19,634 bases of DNA from positions 1-19,634 of the forward strand of contig URVC01000068.1 in NCBI GenBank assembly GCA_900551245.1, given 5' to 3'. Positions within the stretch are counted from its first letter, which is position 1, and every line of letters starts with the position of its first letter. Of this stretch, positions 1 through 8,126 are shown in pieces. The position numbers were made by a program, and so were the translations under genes. The notes under the pieces were generated by a model that ran no database searches, was not told the DNA's origin, and saw nothing but the letters and a program-made list of their open reading frames with translations. The DNA is from an uncultured bacterium. Its GTDB lineage: Bacteria > Verrucomicrobiota > Lentisphaeria > Victivallales > Victivallaceae.

Positions 1-146
1 CCGTAGGTGGAGAGCTTGACCCGGCGGCCCTTGCCGTGCGGACCGGCCGCATACGGACGCTTGACGCTCGGGCACTTCGGATCGCCCCAGATGCACTGGC
101 CGACCCGGCGGCAGAATTTGTGTTTCGCTCGACTTGCGGTTGGCAT
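1..146 (-). CDS. rpsD: 30S ribosomal protein S4, N-terminal part (runs off window)
   Basis: The first 48 codons of a minus-strand gene starting at ATG 146-144 are visible; the rest lies beyond base 1. The protein begins MPTASRAKHKFCRRVGQC and continues with a KCPSVKRPYAAGPHGKG segment. This matches the N-terminus of bacterial ribosomal protein S4, where Cys residues precede a KRPYxPGxHG motif. S4 is a primary 16S rRNA-binding protein that nucleates 30S assembly and often represses its own operon. Cys12, Cys18 and Cys25 suggest the zinc-binding (C+) form. A strong Shine-Dalgarno (AGAAGGAAAGG) lies just upstream of the ATG. The gene has its own promoter downstream of the secretin terminator, so it starts a separate transcription unit. 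Identity is confident; nothing can be said of the missing C-terminal domain. Confidence 0.88.
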   Translation of the reverse strand, partial: MPTASRAKHKFCRRVGQCIWGDPKCPSVKRPYAAGPHGKGRRVKLSTY

Positions 147-245
147 AACCAATCCCTTTCCTTCTATGTTTTTGTTTTCCGGAAAACGGGTGTCAAGCCT
201 TCATCAAACGATTGGGGCCCGAATTCCGGCAGATGAATAAGTTTT

Positions 246-273
246 AAGATAGCACAAAAATCATTCTTTTCAA
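246..273 (-). promoter_or_regulatory. Predicted sigma70-type promoter for rpsD
   Basis: Read on the minus strand there is a TTGAAA (273-268), a 16-bp spacer and TATCTT (251-246), about 100 bases upstream of the rpsD start and just after the terminator of the preceding operon. The flanks are AT-rich. The -35 matches consensus at 5 of 6 and the -10 at 4 of 6. The long leader would leave room for S4 autoregulation, but no specific fold was identified. Confidence 0.45.
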
Positions 274-291
274 GTCTATATCGATAAAAGA

Positions 292-326
292 GATAAAAAA
301 AGCCCTCCCGTTTTCGGGAGAGCTTT
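292..326 (-). terminator. Rho-independent terminator of the secretin operon
   Basis: In the minus-strand RNA the arms at 326-315 and 310-299 pair around a 4-base loop (AAAA). The stem is GC-rich (CUCCCG/CGGGAG core) with one G-U pair and is followed by a run of U (300-294). It begins about 20 bases after the stop codon of the last secretin gene and separates that operon from rpsD. Confidence 0.9.
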
Positions 327-346
327 GCGAGAACTCAGAAACCGGA

Positions 347-2806
347 TCAATGATTCCGGCCGAAATCCGGCAGTCCGCGGGAGCGGTCTTCATCCGGGAA
401 GAAGGCCGAGCCGTCCGGCTTGACCAGCCGGCAGGTCAGGAAGACCAGCAGGTTCCGTTTTTCCGACTCCGTGTACTTCGACTGGAACAGCCGTCCGACC
501 AGCGGCAGATCGCCCAGAATCGGAATCTTGTCGTTGACAACCGTCGTCGTATCCTGGGCGACGCCGCCCAGCACAATGGTCTCGCCATCGTAGACGGTGA
601 CTTCCGTCTTGATCACACGCTTGTCGAAAATCGGCATCCGGTAGTATTCACCATCGACGCTGCCGTCGGTTTCGATCGTCCGCGCATCGTACTCCATCCA
701 GCCGCTGAGGGTCAGAATCGGCAGATTGATGTCGGCATTGATCATCCGGCGGTCAAGATCGACGATCTTCGGCGTGATCGAGAATTTGATGCCGAGCGGA
801 GTCGGTTCCGACTCGAAGGTCGGCTGCGGACCGGCAGAAGTCGGAATCCAGTAGGTCGAACCGCTCGAACCGCTCGAATCACTCGAACCGCCGGCGTTGT
901 TCATCGACAGGTCGACAATTTCCCACTCATCCGGGAAGTACCGCTCCGTCACCATCTCGATCGTCGCCATCTGATCCGGCAGCGTAGTCACCCGCGGTGA
1001 AGAAAGCACATCTTCGCTCGACGCCCAGTTCAACGCAAACATCGATGCAACAAACCTTGTTCCCCGGTCATTGGCCCAGACGTAGGAGAAGGTGCTGTCC
1101 GTCATCGGGTCCGACGCCGTGTCATTGCCGGTATCGGTCTTGTAGTAACGCATCAGCGCATTGGAACCCTCATCCCAGCGGGTCTTCCGCGTGGCGGTAT
1201 ATTTTCCGTCTCCCGCAGCCGAGGTTGCCGAGACAGCGGAATTCACCGAAAGCTGATAGTTGAACGCCAGCTCATCCAAGTCGTTCTGCGAGATTTCAAT
1301 GAACTTCGCCATGATCTGAATCATCGGATCCTGCTGCTTGAGCAATTCGTTGACAATCTCGTCGATCTTCTGAAGGTTTTCCGGGGTGTTGGTGACAATC
1401 AGCCGGTTGATGCGGCTGTCATACACAATCTGCGAACCGGCAGGGAAATCCACCCCCTTGAAGTAGTTCTTCAACGCCTGCTCGTTCTCCGGATCATCCA
1501 CCGGCGCCTGGTCCATCGGGAAGAGCCGGGTTTCCATGTTCTCAAGAGCAATCCCCTCTGGCGCGAGAACCACCGCATACTTCTCCACCTTGTAACGGAG
1601 CTTTGCCGTATCACACAACTTGATGATCGCATCCATCAGCGACTTGTTCTGAATCAGCAGTGTGATCCGCGGTTCATTATCCACATACCCCTCTTCGCCT
1701 TCCGGAGTGTTGATGAGCTGCGGCTGCGGCTGAGGCTGCGGCTGAGGCTGCAGTCCCGGCGGATATCCCTCCTCACCGGGATTCTGCTGGGTCACCTGCG
1801 GAGCTCCGCCGGTGCGCAGGAAAATGTTGACACCAAGCCGCTCCGGATCCTGCTGGCGGCTCTGATCGCGCAGGTTCTTCACCGCCGCGGTGATGGTGAC
1901 ATCTTCAAAGTCAATCCGCGGAATGATAATGCTGTTGAGCTTCTGCTGGAGCGGGCTGAGTTTCACTTCCGCCTTGACTTTCGGCCCTTCGTCGATCAGA
2001 TTCTTCGCCGCCGAACTGTCTCCCTCCGGCAGAATCGGAATCGAATACTTCCATTCCACCTCCGAAATCATCTTGCGATGCTCATCCCGGTAACGGGAGA
2101 GACCGATTTTGTCAATGCGCGCATAGGTCGCCTTGACATTCTGAATCGCATCCGCATTGTAGGGATCCAGCAGCAGAACCTCCTGGAACTTCCGCAGTGC
2201 CTTGCCGTAATCCTTGGCGTTGATGAGCTGACGCCCCTGTTCCAGCAACACCTGAATCTGGTACTGCTGCGTCTTCAGATTCGGCAGCAACTTCTCTTCG
2301 GAAGTCTCCGCCATCATAAGTGCCTTGGCCTGGCGCTTCTCGTACCGCTCGATGCGCGACTGAAGCTTCGCCGCATTTTCCGGAGAGTATTTGATCGCTT
2401 CCTTGCAGATGGCAATCGCCTCTTCGAAATCACGGGCCTGGGCCCGCTCCTCCGCCAGAAGCATCGCATCTTCCGCCATGTAGGAGTAGCATTTACCGAT
2501 CTGCCGGCGGCACCAATCGGTCTTCTGCCGGAAGGTTTCCGACGGGAACTGCTCGAAAATCTTTACCGCCTCAATGTATTTATCCCGCGCTTCCAGATAT
2601 TTGTTCCGGATGAGCAGGTCGTTGGCCTCCGCCACCAGTTTTGCGGCACGCTGCTCATTCTCCTGTTTGCCCTGATCAATCCGGGCGAGCGCTTCCCGCG
2701 TGCCGCCGGCGAGCTGCGATCCCTCCTCCGCCTCAGCCGTCGACGTCATGACAACGCCGAGCGCGAAGAACAGACCAAGCACCTTCATCTTCTCTCTGCT
2801 AACCAT
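347..2806 (-). CDS. TPR-containing secretin (GspD/PilQ superfamily), 819 aa, second of a tandem pair
   Basis: Outer-membrane secretin, the multimeric gate of type II secretion and type IV pilus systems; equivalent in position to Akkermansia Amuc_1098. Signal peptide about 1-26 (KVLGLFFALGVVMTSTAEA). Residues ~50-235 are helical with TPR-like units (FEEAIAICKEAIKYSPENA; DYGKALRKFQEVLLLDPYNA). An STN/N0-type domain spans ~291-416 and is split by a PQ-repeat insert at ~350-364. An N1-like ring domain follows at ~425-490 (NRLIVTNTPENLQKIDEIV), then the secretin beta domain ~495-790 with VYDGETIVLGG (738-748) and the signature IPILGDLPLVGRLF (761-774). The C-terminal tail ends PDFGRNH. Start: GGAGG lies 9 bases before ATG; Met7 is a possible alternative. 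It lies 25 bases after the upstream secretin and is the last gene of the operon. Family assignment is firm; the exported substrate is unknown. Confidence 0.92.
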   Translation of the reverse strand: MVSREKMKVLGLFFALGVVMTSTAEAEEGSQLAGGTREALARIDQGKQENEQRAAKLVAEANDLLIRNKYLEARDKYIEAVKIFEQFPSETFRQKTDWCRRQIGKCYSYMAEDAMLLAEERAQARDFEEAIAICKEAIKYSPENAAKLQSRIERYEKRQAKALMMAETSEEKLLPNLKTQQYQIQVLLEQGRQLINAKDYGKALRKFQEVLLLDPYNADAIQNVKATYARIDKIGLSRYRDEHRKMISEVEWKYSIPILPEGDSSAAKNLIDEGPKVKAEVKLSPLQQKLNSIIIPRIDFEDVTITAAVKNLRDQSRQQDPERLGVNIFLRTGGAPQVTQQNPGEEGYPPGLQPQPQPQPQPQLINTPEGEEGYVDNEPRITLLIQNKSLMDAIIKLCDTAKLRYKVEKYAVVLAPEGIALENMETRLFPMDQAPVDDPENEQALKNYFKGVDFPAGSQIVYDSRINRLIVTNTPENLQKIDEIVNELLKQQDPMIQIMAKFIEISQNDLDELAFNYQLSVNSAVSATSAAGDGKYTATRKTRWDEGSNALMRYYKTDTGNDTASDPMTDSTFSYVWANDRGTRFVASMFALNWASSEDVLSSPRVTTLPDQMATIEMVTERYFPDEWEIVDLSMNNAGGSSDSSGSSGSTYWIPTSAGPQPTFESEPTPLGIKFSITPKIVDLDRRMINADINLPILTLSGWMEYDARTIETDGSVDGEYYRMPIFDKRVIKTEVTVYDGETIVLGGVAQDTTTVVNDKIPILGDLPLVGRLFQSKYTESEKRNLLVFLTCRLVKPDGSAFFPDEDRSRGLPDFGRNH

Positions 2807-2831
2807 ATTTTTAAGCCTCCGGCGTTAATTT

Positions 2832-5381
2832 TTACCGATTGAAGTCGGGCGCGCCGACACTCTTGTTGCGACGAATCGGAATGCCGTCGTTATTCACCAG
2901 ACGCGCAGTGACGAAGATCAGCAGACTCTTGCGCTCCACATCCTCCACCTGGGACTGGAAGAAACGCCCGATCAACGGCAGATCACCCAGAATCGGCCAC
3001 TTGTCCACCCGGGTGGCCGTGGTGTTGTCCACCATGCCGCCCAGCACCATCGTCTCTCCGTCATACACGTTGACGTTGACATTGAGATTACGACGGCTGA
3101 TCATCGGCATCCACACTTCAAAGGAGATGTTTTTCGGCGTGTTGACCCACTGCTGTGTCGTAACCAGAGTTCCACCGATGTCCTCCGTCACCGTAGTCAG
3201 CTGGCGGGTATAGCCCTGCACCTGGATCTGGTAGGAGTCCTTTCCGAGATACTGGCTGATCTGCGGATTGACCTTCATGTTGATCGTGTAATTGTCCGAA
3301 TTGACCCGGGGAGTCACATCGAAGATCACACCGACGTCCTCCTCTTCGTCGAACGAAGGAACCGGGGGCGTAATGGTATAGGTGCCGTCATCCTCTTCAA
3401 TCTCGTAGGTATCCCAGTCGGTCGGGAACTGATAGGATTTCGCCAGCCGCACCTCTGCCGTCGTTCCGTTGGAGGTCAGTACTTTCGGCGCCGCCATCGT
3501 CTCGGTACGGGTGTTCTGGCTGAGTGCATTGATCGTCAGCTCCACGTTGAGCGGCAGATTGGAACCGAAAGGATACTGCGAGCCGAACAACGCCGGGAAG
3601 ATGTTCCAGTTTTTGATGATCGAACCATCGACGCTGGTGAGATCCGAACCGGGACGCACAACACTCTCCATATTGGCCCCCTGGCCGAACAGCCACCCCT
3701 GCGATGCGCCGGTATTCAAACTGCCGTCGCTCGACATATTCTTGCCGATCAGACTCATCGACCAGTCAAATCCCAGCTCCTGCAGATCCTGCTCGGTCAC
3801 CTCGATCGCTTTGATCTCGATCATGATCAGCGGTTTTTCAATCGCATCCAGCTGCCGGATCAGTTCATCCAGCCGCTGCAGATTTTCCAGCGTGTTGCGG
3901 ACAATCAGCCGCCCGGTCCGCTTGTCGTAGTCAATCGAGGTTCCCTCGTTGAACGTAACGCCGCGAACAGAGAAATATCTCTTGAGCATCTCTTCATTAA
4001 TGGACTTCCGTGCGGTAGCCGCTCCCGACGTTTCCAGGAAGGTCTTGGCGTCAATCGCCTCCCGGGAAGCGCCGCCGCCACCACCGGCTGCCGGCGCGGG
4101 CGCCATTTCCGGCGCCATCAGGCCGTCGTCACCGACGCCGCCGCCACCGCCGCCGCCACCCTCTCCGGCAATTCCGGAAATCAGGTTGCCGCGGATCGGG
4201 AAATAGCGGGTCTGCATCTCATCCACCTCCGGCCCGATGAACACGCCGTCGTGTTCGATGCGGTACTTGAGCCCGGTATCCTGGCAGATGTAACGCAGCA
4301 CTTCACTCATCGGAATGCGCGAAAAACTCATCGTAATCCGTTTCAGCGTCTCCGCCGTCCTGGCGTTGATACCGGTGGAAATGTTGACCCCCTGCTTATC
4401 CGGATCAAACACTTTGCTGCGGCTGTTGAGGAAGCGGATCACCGCCATGATGTCGGCATCGTCAAACGCAATACTCGGGAAGATGATCCGCTCCATCTTC
4501 GCGTAGACCCCTTCGGTATCCACCGGACGCTCCGTCCCCGGCCGGACCGTGGAATCCACACTCACCGTGAAGACCGGCTCCGCCCACTGCCAGTCGGCAA
4601 AGGCCATCATCCCCATCGTATCCGCCGAACGCCGGTGTAATCCGTAGGTATAGATCTGCCGGTAGATTCTCGACATCAGATCCACCGCCTGAACGTTGTA
4701 GGGGTCGATCAGGAAAATCCGCTCCGCCCGGCTGCGCGCTTCCTCATACCGCTTCTGGCGGAAAAACACTTCCGCTTCCCGCAGCAGCCGGTTGATCGTC
4801 GCCCGATCGTGCGCCAGCTCCGGATTGGCCTTGTCAAGCGACACCGCGGTTTTCGCATCTTCCCCCTTCTGGCGCTTCGTGCAGTACTCTATCAGTTCAG
4901 CGGCCTCCGCCTTGCTCCCGGGATCGATGTTCTGGACATCTGTCGCAATGGAAATCGCATCGGCATATCGCTTCTCCGCCGTTGCCAGACGGGCACGGAA
5001 CAACAGCGATTTCGCCCACTCATGCCGAATCTCCACCAGCTCCTGCCGGCACGCCGTCCGGCGCGATTCCGCGATCAGGCCGGTGTCCTTCTCCAGCTCC
5101 GCCAGAATCTCCTGAAACACCTTGACCGCTTCATCAAATTTCTGCTCAGAGCGCAGTTTTCTGGCGGCAGTCAGTTTCTCGTCCTGAGCGGCATAACGCG
5201 CCTGCCGCGCTTCCCGCTCCTTCTGGCTGAACTCATCGTCGAAACCGCTGCGAACGGCTTTCTGAACGACCACGGCCCCTTTCGGCTCCTCGGCGGCCGC
5301 CCCGGACACGCCGGCTGCCACAACCGCCAGACCGATCGCAGCCATGCCACGCGAAATAAGCTTCCGGTTAGAGATTTCCAT
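2832..5381 (-). CDS. TPR-containing secretin (GspD/PilQ superfamily), 849 aa, first of a tandem pair
   Basis: Second outer-membrane secretin, upstream of and paralogous to the 819-aa one. Signal peptide ~1-30 (MAAIGLAVVAAGVSGAAA core). Helical/TPR-like region ~48-250 (FDEAVKVFQEILAELEKD; RYEEARSRAERIFLIDPYNV). N0/STN-like domain ~295-390 with FDDADIMAVIRFLNSR. A low-complexity linker at ~404-440 includes eight consecutive Gly (408-415) and an Ala/Pro stretch. N1-like domain ~462-512 (GRLIVRNTLENLQRLDELI). Secretin beta domain ~515-830 with VYDGETMVLGG (772-782) and WPILGDLPLIGRFF (795-808). The C-terminal tail GAPDFNR resembles that of its neighbour. The linker is at a different place from the PQ insert of the 819-aa paralogue, so the two have diverged. 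The Shine-Dalgarno is weak (AAGG about 12 bases upstream). It may form homo- or hetero-multimers with the neighbour, which is an inference. Confidence 0.92.
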   Translation of the reverse strand: MEISNRKLISRGMAAIGLAVVAAGVSGAAAEEPKGAVVVQKAVRSGFDDEFSQKEREARQARYAAQDEKLTAARKLRSEQKFDEAVKVFQEILAELEKDTGLIAESRRTACRQELVEIRHEWAKSLLFRARLATAEKRYADAISIATDVQNIDPGSKAEAAELIEYCTKRQKGEDAKTAVSLDKANPELAHDRATINRLLREAEVFFRQKRYEEARSRAERIFLIDPYNVQAVDLMSRIYRQIYTYGLHRRSADTMGMMAFADWQWAEPVFTVSVDSTVRPGTERPVDTEGVYAKMERIIFPSIAFDDADIMAVIRFLNSRSKVFDPDKQGVNISTGINARTAETLKRITMSFSRIPMSEVLRYICQDTGLKYRIEHDGVFIGPEVDEMQTRYFPIRGNLISGIAGEGGGGGGGGVGDDGLMAPEMAPAPAAGGGGGASREAIDAKTFLETSGAATARKSINEEMLKRYFSVRGVTFNEGTSIDYDKRTGRLIVRNTLENLQRLDELIRQLDAIEKPLIMIEIKAIEVTEQDLQELGFDWSMSLIGKNMSSDGSLNTGASQGWLFGQGANMESVVRPGSDLTSVDGSIIKNWNIFPALFGSQYPFGSNLPLNVELTINALSQNTRTETMAAPKVLTSNGTTAEVRLAKSYQFPTDWDTYEIEEDDGTYTITPPVPSFDEEEDVGVIFDVTPRVNSDNYTINMKVNPQISQYLGKDSYQIQVQGYTRQLTTVTEDIGGTLVTTQQWVNTPKNISFEVWMPMISRRNLNVNVNVYDGETMVLGGMVDNTTATRVDKWPILGDLPLIGRFFQSQVEDVERKSLLIFVTARLVNNDGIPIRRNKSVGAPDFNR

Positions 5382-5449
5382 GCTCTGTTTCTACCTTACA
5401 TTATTGAATCGATCGTTTCATTCATTTTTTCATCTCATCTTGCACCGGT

Positions 5450-6748
5450 TCAGCGCATCCTGCGCCCCGCACCGATGCCGAACTCATCCATGCCCGGCTC
5501 AACCACATCGTGGCGCACAAGCATCTCTTCCGGAATCTGGCCTTCCTTGGTAACCAGCATCGAGGTTCCCGCCGGATCCAGCGTGGTGTCTCCCTCAAAC
5601 TTCGTGGGATCCTCCAGCTGTGCCGTCATTTTTTTCGGATCAATCGACTTCAGCCGGTACCGGGTGGTGCCGATCGCACGGCTGCCCATCGTGAACACCT
5701 CGCGGATATCACAGATGTACACCTTGTCCTTCATGCCGGTGTCGATCAGAATCGCCTTGGGATTCGAGGAGTAAACCTTCTGGCCCACCTGCATCTCCAG
5801 CTTGTCCTTGCCGTTGCCATCGCACTGCTCGAGGTAGATCACCGACTCGTCCTTGATCAGCTTCGTTCCATCCTTGGTCTGGCCGGGGATCTCCGTCTGC
5901 TTACGGAGAATATCGTAGATCTTATACTCTTTTTTATCCAGCGTGATAATGCTGCCCAGCATCTCGATCTGCGTCCGCTCACGACCGCGATCGTCTTTGG
6001 TGTTGAGCTGAATGTCCCACTTCTGCTTGTCGTCGCTGTTGTTGGCGTTGAGCGCACGGAACGTGATCGGCAGTTCCACCCGGCGCAACGCGGAGAGCTT
6101 CAACCGATACCAGAGCGGCGGCCGGCTGCGCGGGTCGGTCGGATTCGTCCCCATCTTGATCTCATAGACGTTGGAGAATCCATCCCCGTCCTTATCCATG
6201 CAACCGTCGTGCGGATTGGTCTTGTCAAACCCATATTTCCCCTCATCGACGTCCGACATGCCGTCGCCGTCGGCGTCTTCCGCGGTAACCTTCCAGATCG
6301 GCCCCTTCTTCTCCGGCGGCTGAATCAGTTCACCGTCACAGAGCGGACACTTGCCGGGCGGAATCTCCTTCTGCCCCTCTTTTCTCTCCTTGTTCGCCTC
6401 CGGACCACCCTGGAAATAACTCCGCGGAATGATCTTGCTGCAATGCGGACAGCGCGCCATCGCAAACGGAATCACCAGATCGGAGAAATGTTCTTCATTC
6501 CCCTTCTCCCGCGCGACCGACGGCCGCCACGTCAGACCGGTCTTCTGAAATCTCGCCGCAACATCGAAATCCGCGGCTTTGGGATCCTGCGGCTCATAGT
6601 CGGCCTTACGGCTCGGAATCTGCAGGCTCTCCTCCGTCACCTCACGCGTCTGCTGGATAATCCGCAAAACGTGAATCATCGAAATAATAAACGCCACCAG
6701 CAAAAACAGCAGGATCAGTTTCTCATAATGTCGCTTCAGAAATTCCAA
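5450..6748 (-). CDS. Membrane-anchored protein with split zinc-ribbon and calcium-loop motifs (Amuc_1099-like by position), TTG start
   Basis: 432 aa from the preferred TTG start at 6748, which has GGAGG 6 bases upstream and begins 20 bases after the preceding stop. An ATG at 6811 would overlap the upstream gene by 43 bases and bypass that Shine-Dalgarno. One N-terminal TM helix (~11-30: LILLFLLVAFIISMIHVL) points to an inner-membrane anchor with a large soluble domain. C100-x2-C103 and C134-x2-C137 (RCPHC, KCPLC) look like a zinc ribbon interrupted by a charged insert. Two Asp-rich loops, DADGDGMSDVDE (~158-169) and DKDGDGFSNVYE (~185-196) followed by MGTNPTDP, match bacterial thrombospondin type-3 calcium-binding repeats. 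The C-terminal half is beta-rich with no recognised domain. It sits between the PilO-like gene and the two secretins, so it may link the inner-membrane assembly to the secretin; this is inference. The function is unknown. Confidence 0.75.
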   Translation of the reverse strand: MEFLKRHYEKLILLFLLVAFIISMIHVLRIIQQTREVTEESLQIPSRKADYEPQDPKAADFDVAARFQKTGLTWRPSVAREKGNEEHFSDLVIPFAMARCPHCSKIIPRSYFQGGPEANKERKEGQKEIPPGKCPLCDGELIQPPEKKGPIWKVTAEDADGDGMSDVDEGKYGFDKTNPHDGCMDKDGDGFSNVYEIKMGTNPTDPRSRPPLWYRLKLSALRRVELPITFRALNANNSDDKQKWDIQLNTKDDRGRERTQIEMLGSIITLDKKEYKIYDILRKQTEIPGQTKDGTKLIKDESVIYLEQCDGNGKDKLEMQVGQKVYSSNPKAILIDTGMKDKVYICDIREVFTMGSRAIGTTRYRLKSIDPKKMTAQLEDPTKFEGDTTLDPAGTSMLVTKEGQIPEEMLVRHDVVEPGMDEFGIGAGRRMR

Positions 6749-6768
6749 AATAAACCTCCATGCCCCCG

Positions 6769-8112
6769 CTAGTTCTGCATGATATAATCCACGTCGATCA
6801 CGGCCCGGCATTCGTCACTGCCGCCGATCAGCGTATCACCGTAGCCGAAGCGTTCATAATATTTCTTCTTCTTCTCGGCCTCTTCAAACTCTTTCACAAC
6901 CTGTGCGCGCCGAACCTGAAGCTCTTCCGAAGTGAGCTCCGTCCGCGTCGGCATTTCCACAGGAGCAACCGGCTGCCGCCGGCCGCGACGGCCACGCACC
7001 TGCGGCTGCTGCGCCGGAGTCGTCGTCGTCATTGCCGCCGCCGCCGCACTCTTGCGCGCCTCCTGCTCCATCAGCGAATCGATGAAATCCTGTGGCAGCG
7101 TATTCTCCTGTGAGAACAACGCCTCCGCCGGATCATTCAGAGCATACAGTGAAACACTCCGCACCAAGTAGACCCGGTTGGACGCAAACGCGTTGTCAAT
7201 GTCCTCCACCAGCTTCCGGATGTTGCTGATCGAGCCGGTCACCTCGAAGGAGAAGTGATAAAGCTGGTAGCCGCCTGACTCCTCGCCGGCCAGCGTCCGC
7301 TTGCGGAACGCAGTCAGCTCCTTGACGCCGGATTTGCTGATCCGCTGTGCAAGATCACCGATGATATCCCAGTTGCGGACCACCAGCGGGTATTCCTCCG
7401 GCTGGTAGACCGTATTCTCCTCGAACGAGAAGAGAGAGGCATTCGGCCCGACCGCCACCTTGCCGGCGAGCATGTCAAGAAGTTTGTACCGGAAGTCGCT
7501 GATGAATTTCGTAAGGTTTTCCGGACGGCTCTGCATCGTCCGGGGAATCCCGAGCGCCCCGAGAAATACCTCGTCGATGTTGAACTCCGTAATGGGTTCC
7601 GTTGTCGCGTTTTCCGCCAGCTTCCGAAACTCCTGAAGCGCCTCAGGCCAGTTGCGGAAACGGCGCTGGAACTGTTTGTAAAACACCCCCTGCTGCGCGC
7701 TGTTGTTCGCATCAATCCGGTCCCACCCCTCGTGGAATTTCTCCTTGAGCCACGCCAGCGTAATCTCCTTCGGAGCATCTTCCGTCTTCGCTTCCTTCGC
7801 CGTAAGCTTCAGCTCCTTGATGAAAGCATCGACCGCCGGATCCAGCGGGTGACCAAATCGCTTCTGCAGACCAGCCGCAGTCTTCGAATAGAGATCGATG
7901 TCCGCAGAAATCCGCGGCTTGTTGTCATCAACCGGCGCCGGCGTCTTGGCGATCAGCTCCCCAATCTGCTTGCGCAGTTTGTCGGTCTCGTTGATGTAGC
8001 GGGTCATCTGCGTATACCGAATCGCAGTCCATACCAGCAGCGCCAGCGCCACCACCACGGAAACTCCGAGCACAATGAACAGTACAAGATTGTTTTTGAC
8101 AAATCGATTCAC
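6769..8112 (-). CDS. PilO/Amuc_1100-like single-pass membrane protein, 447 aa, GTG start
   Basis: Starts at GTG 8112, with GGAG 7 bases upstream, 14 bases after the PilM-PilN gene. One N-terminal TM helix (~9-31: VLFIVLGVSVVVALALLVWTA) is followed by a coiled-coil-like segment (~35-53: YINETDKLRKQIGELIAK), the classic PilO layout. Mid-region ~215-320 contains a compact alpha/beta part (YQLYHFSFEVTGSISNIRKL) consistent with a PilO-type ferredoxin-like domain. An Ala/Thr/Arg-rich linker (~360-385) and a charged coiled coil (~395-420) precede the C-terminus. Position after PilM-PilN and before an Amuc_1099-like gene matches Amuc_1100, a known surface-associated immunomodulatory protein of Akkermansia. 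The homology claim rests on synteny and architecture rather than on alignment. Expected role: inner-membrane alignment complex with PilN. Confidence 0.7.
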   Translation of the reverse strand: MNRFVKNNLVLFIVLGVSVVVALALLVWTAIRYTQMTRYINETDKLRKQIGELIAKTPAPVDDNKPRISADIDLYSKTAAGLQKRFGHPLDPAVDAFIKELKLTAKEAKTEDAPKEITLAWLKEKFHEGWDRIDANNSAQQGVFYKQFQRRFRNWPEALQEFRKLAENATTEPITEFNIDEVFLGALGIPRTMQSRPENLTKFISDFRYKLLDMLAGKVAVGPNASLFSFEENTVYQPEEYPLVVRNWDIIGDLAQRISKSGVKELTAFRKRTLAGEESGGYQLYHFSFEVTGSISNIRKLVEDIDNAFASNRVYLVRSVSLYALNDPAEALFSQENTLPQDFIDSLMEQEARKSAAAAAMTTTTPAQQPQVRGRRGRRQPVAPVEMPTRTELTSEELQVRRAQVVKEFEEAEKKKKYYERFGYGDTLIGGSDECRAVIDVDYIMQN

Positions 8113-8126
8113 AGTCTCTCTCCGTC

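Noticed and set aside
7..240. 77- and 66-aa plus-strand frames at the window start
   Set aside because: Antisense to rpsD; the minus-strand translation is unmistakable S4.
1718..1752. Short direct repeats that could suggest a CRISPR-like or VNTR array
   Set aside because: These are in-frame CAG/CCG codon repeats encoding the PQ linker of the secretin; no spacers.
5510..6772. 420-aa open frame on the plus strand
   Set aside because: Antisense to the Amuc_1099-like gene; no start-site support and no motifs.
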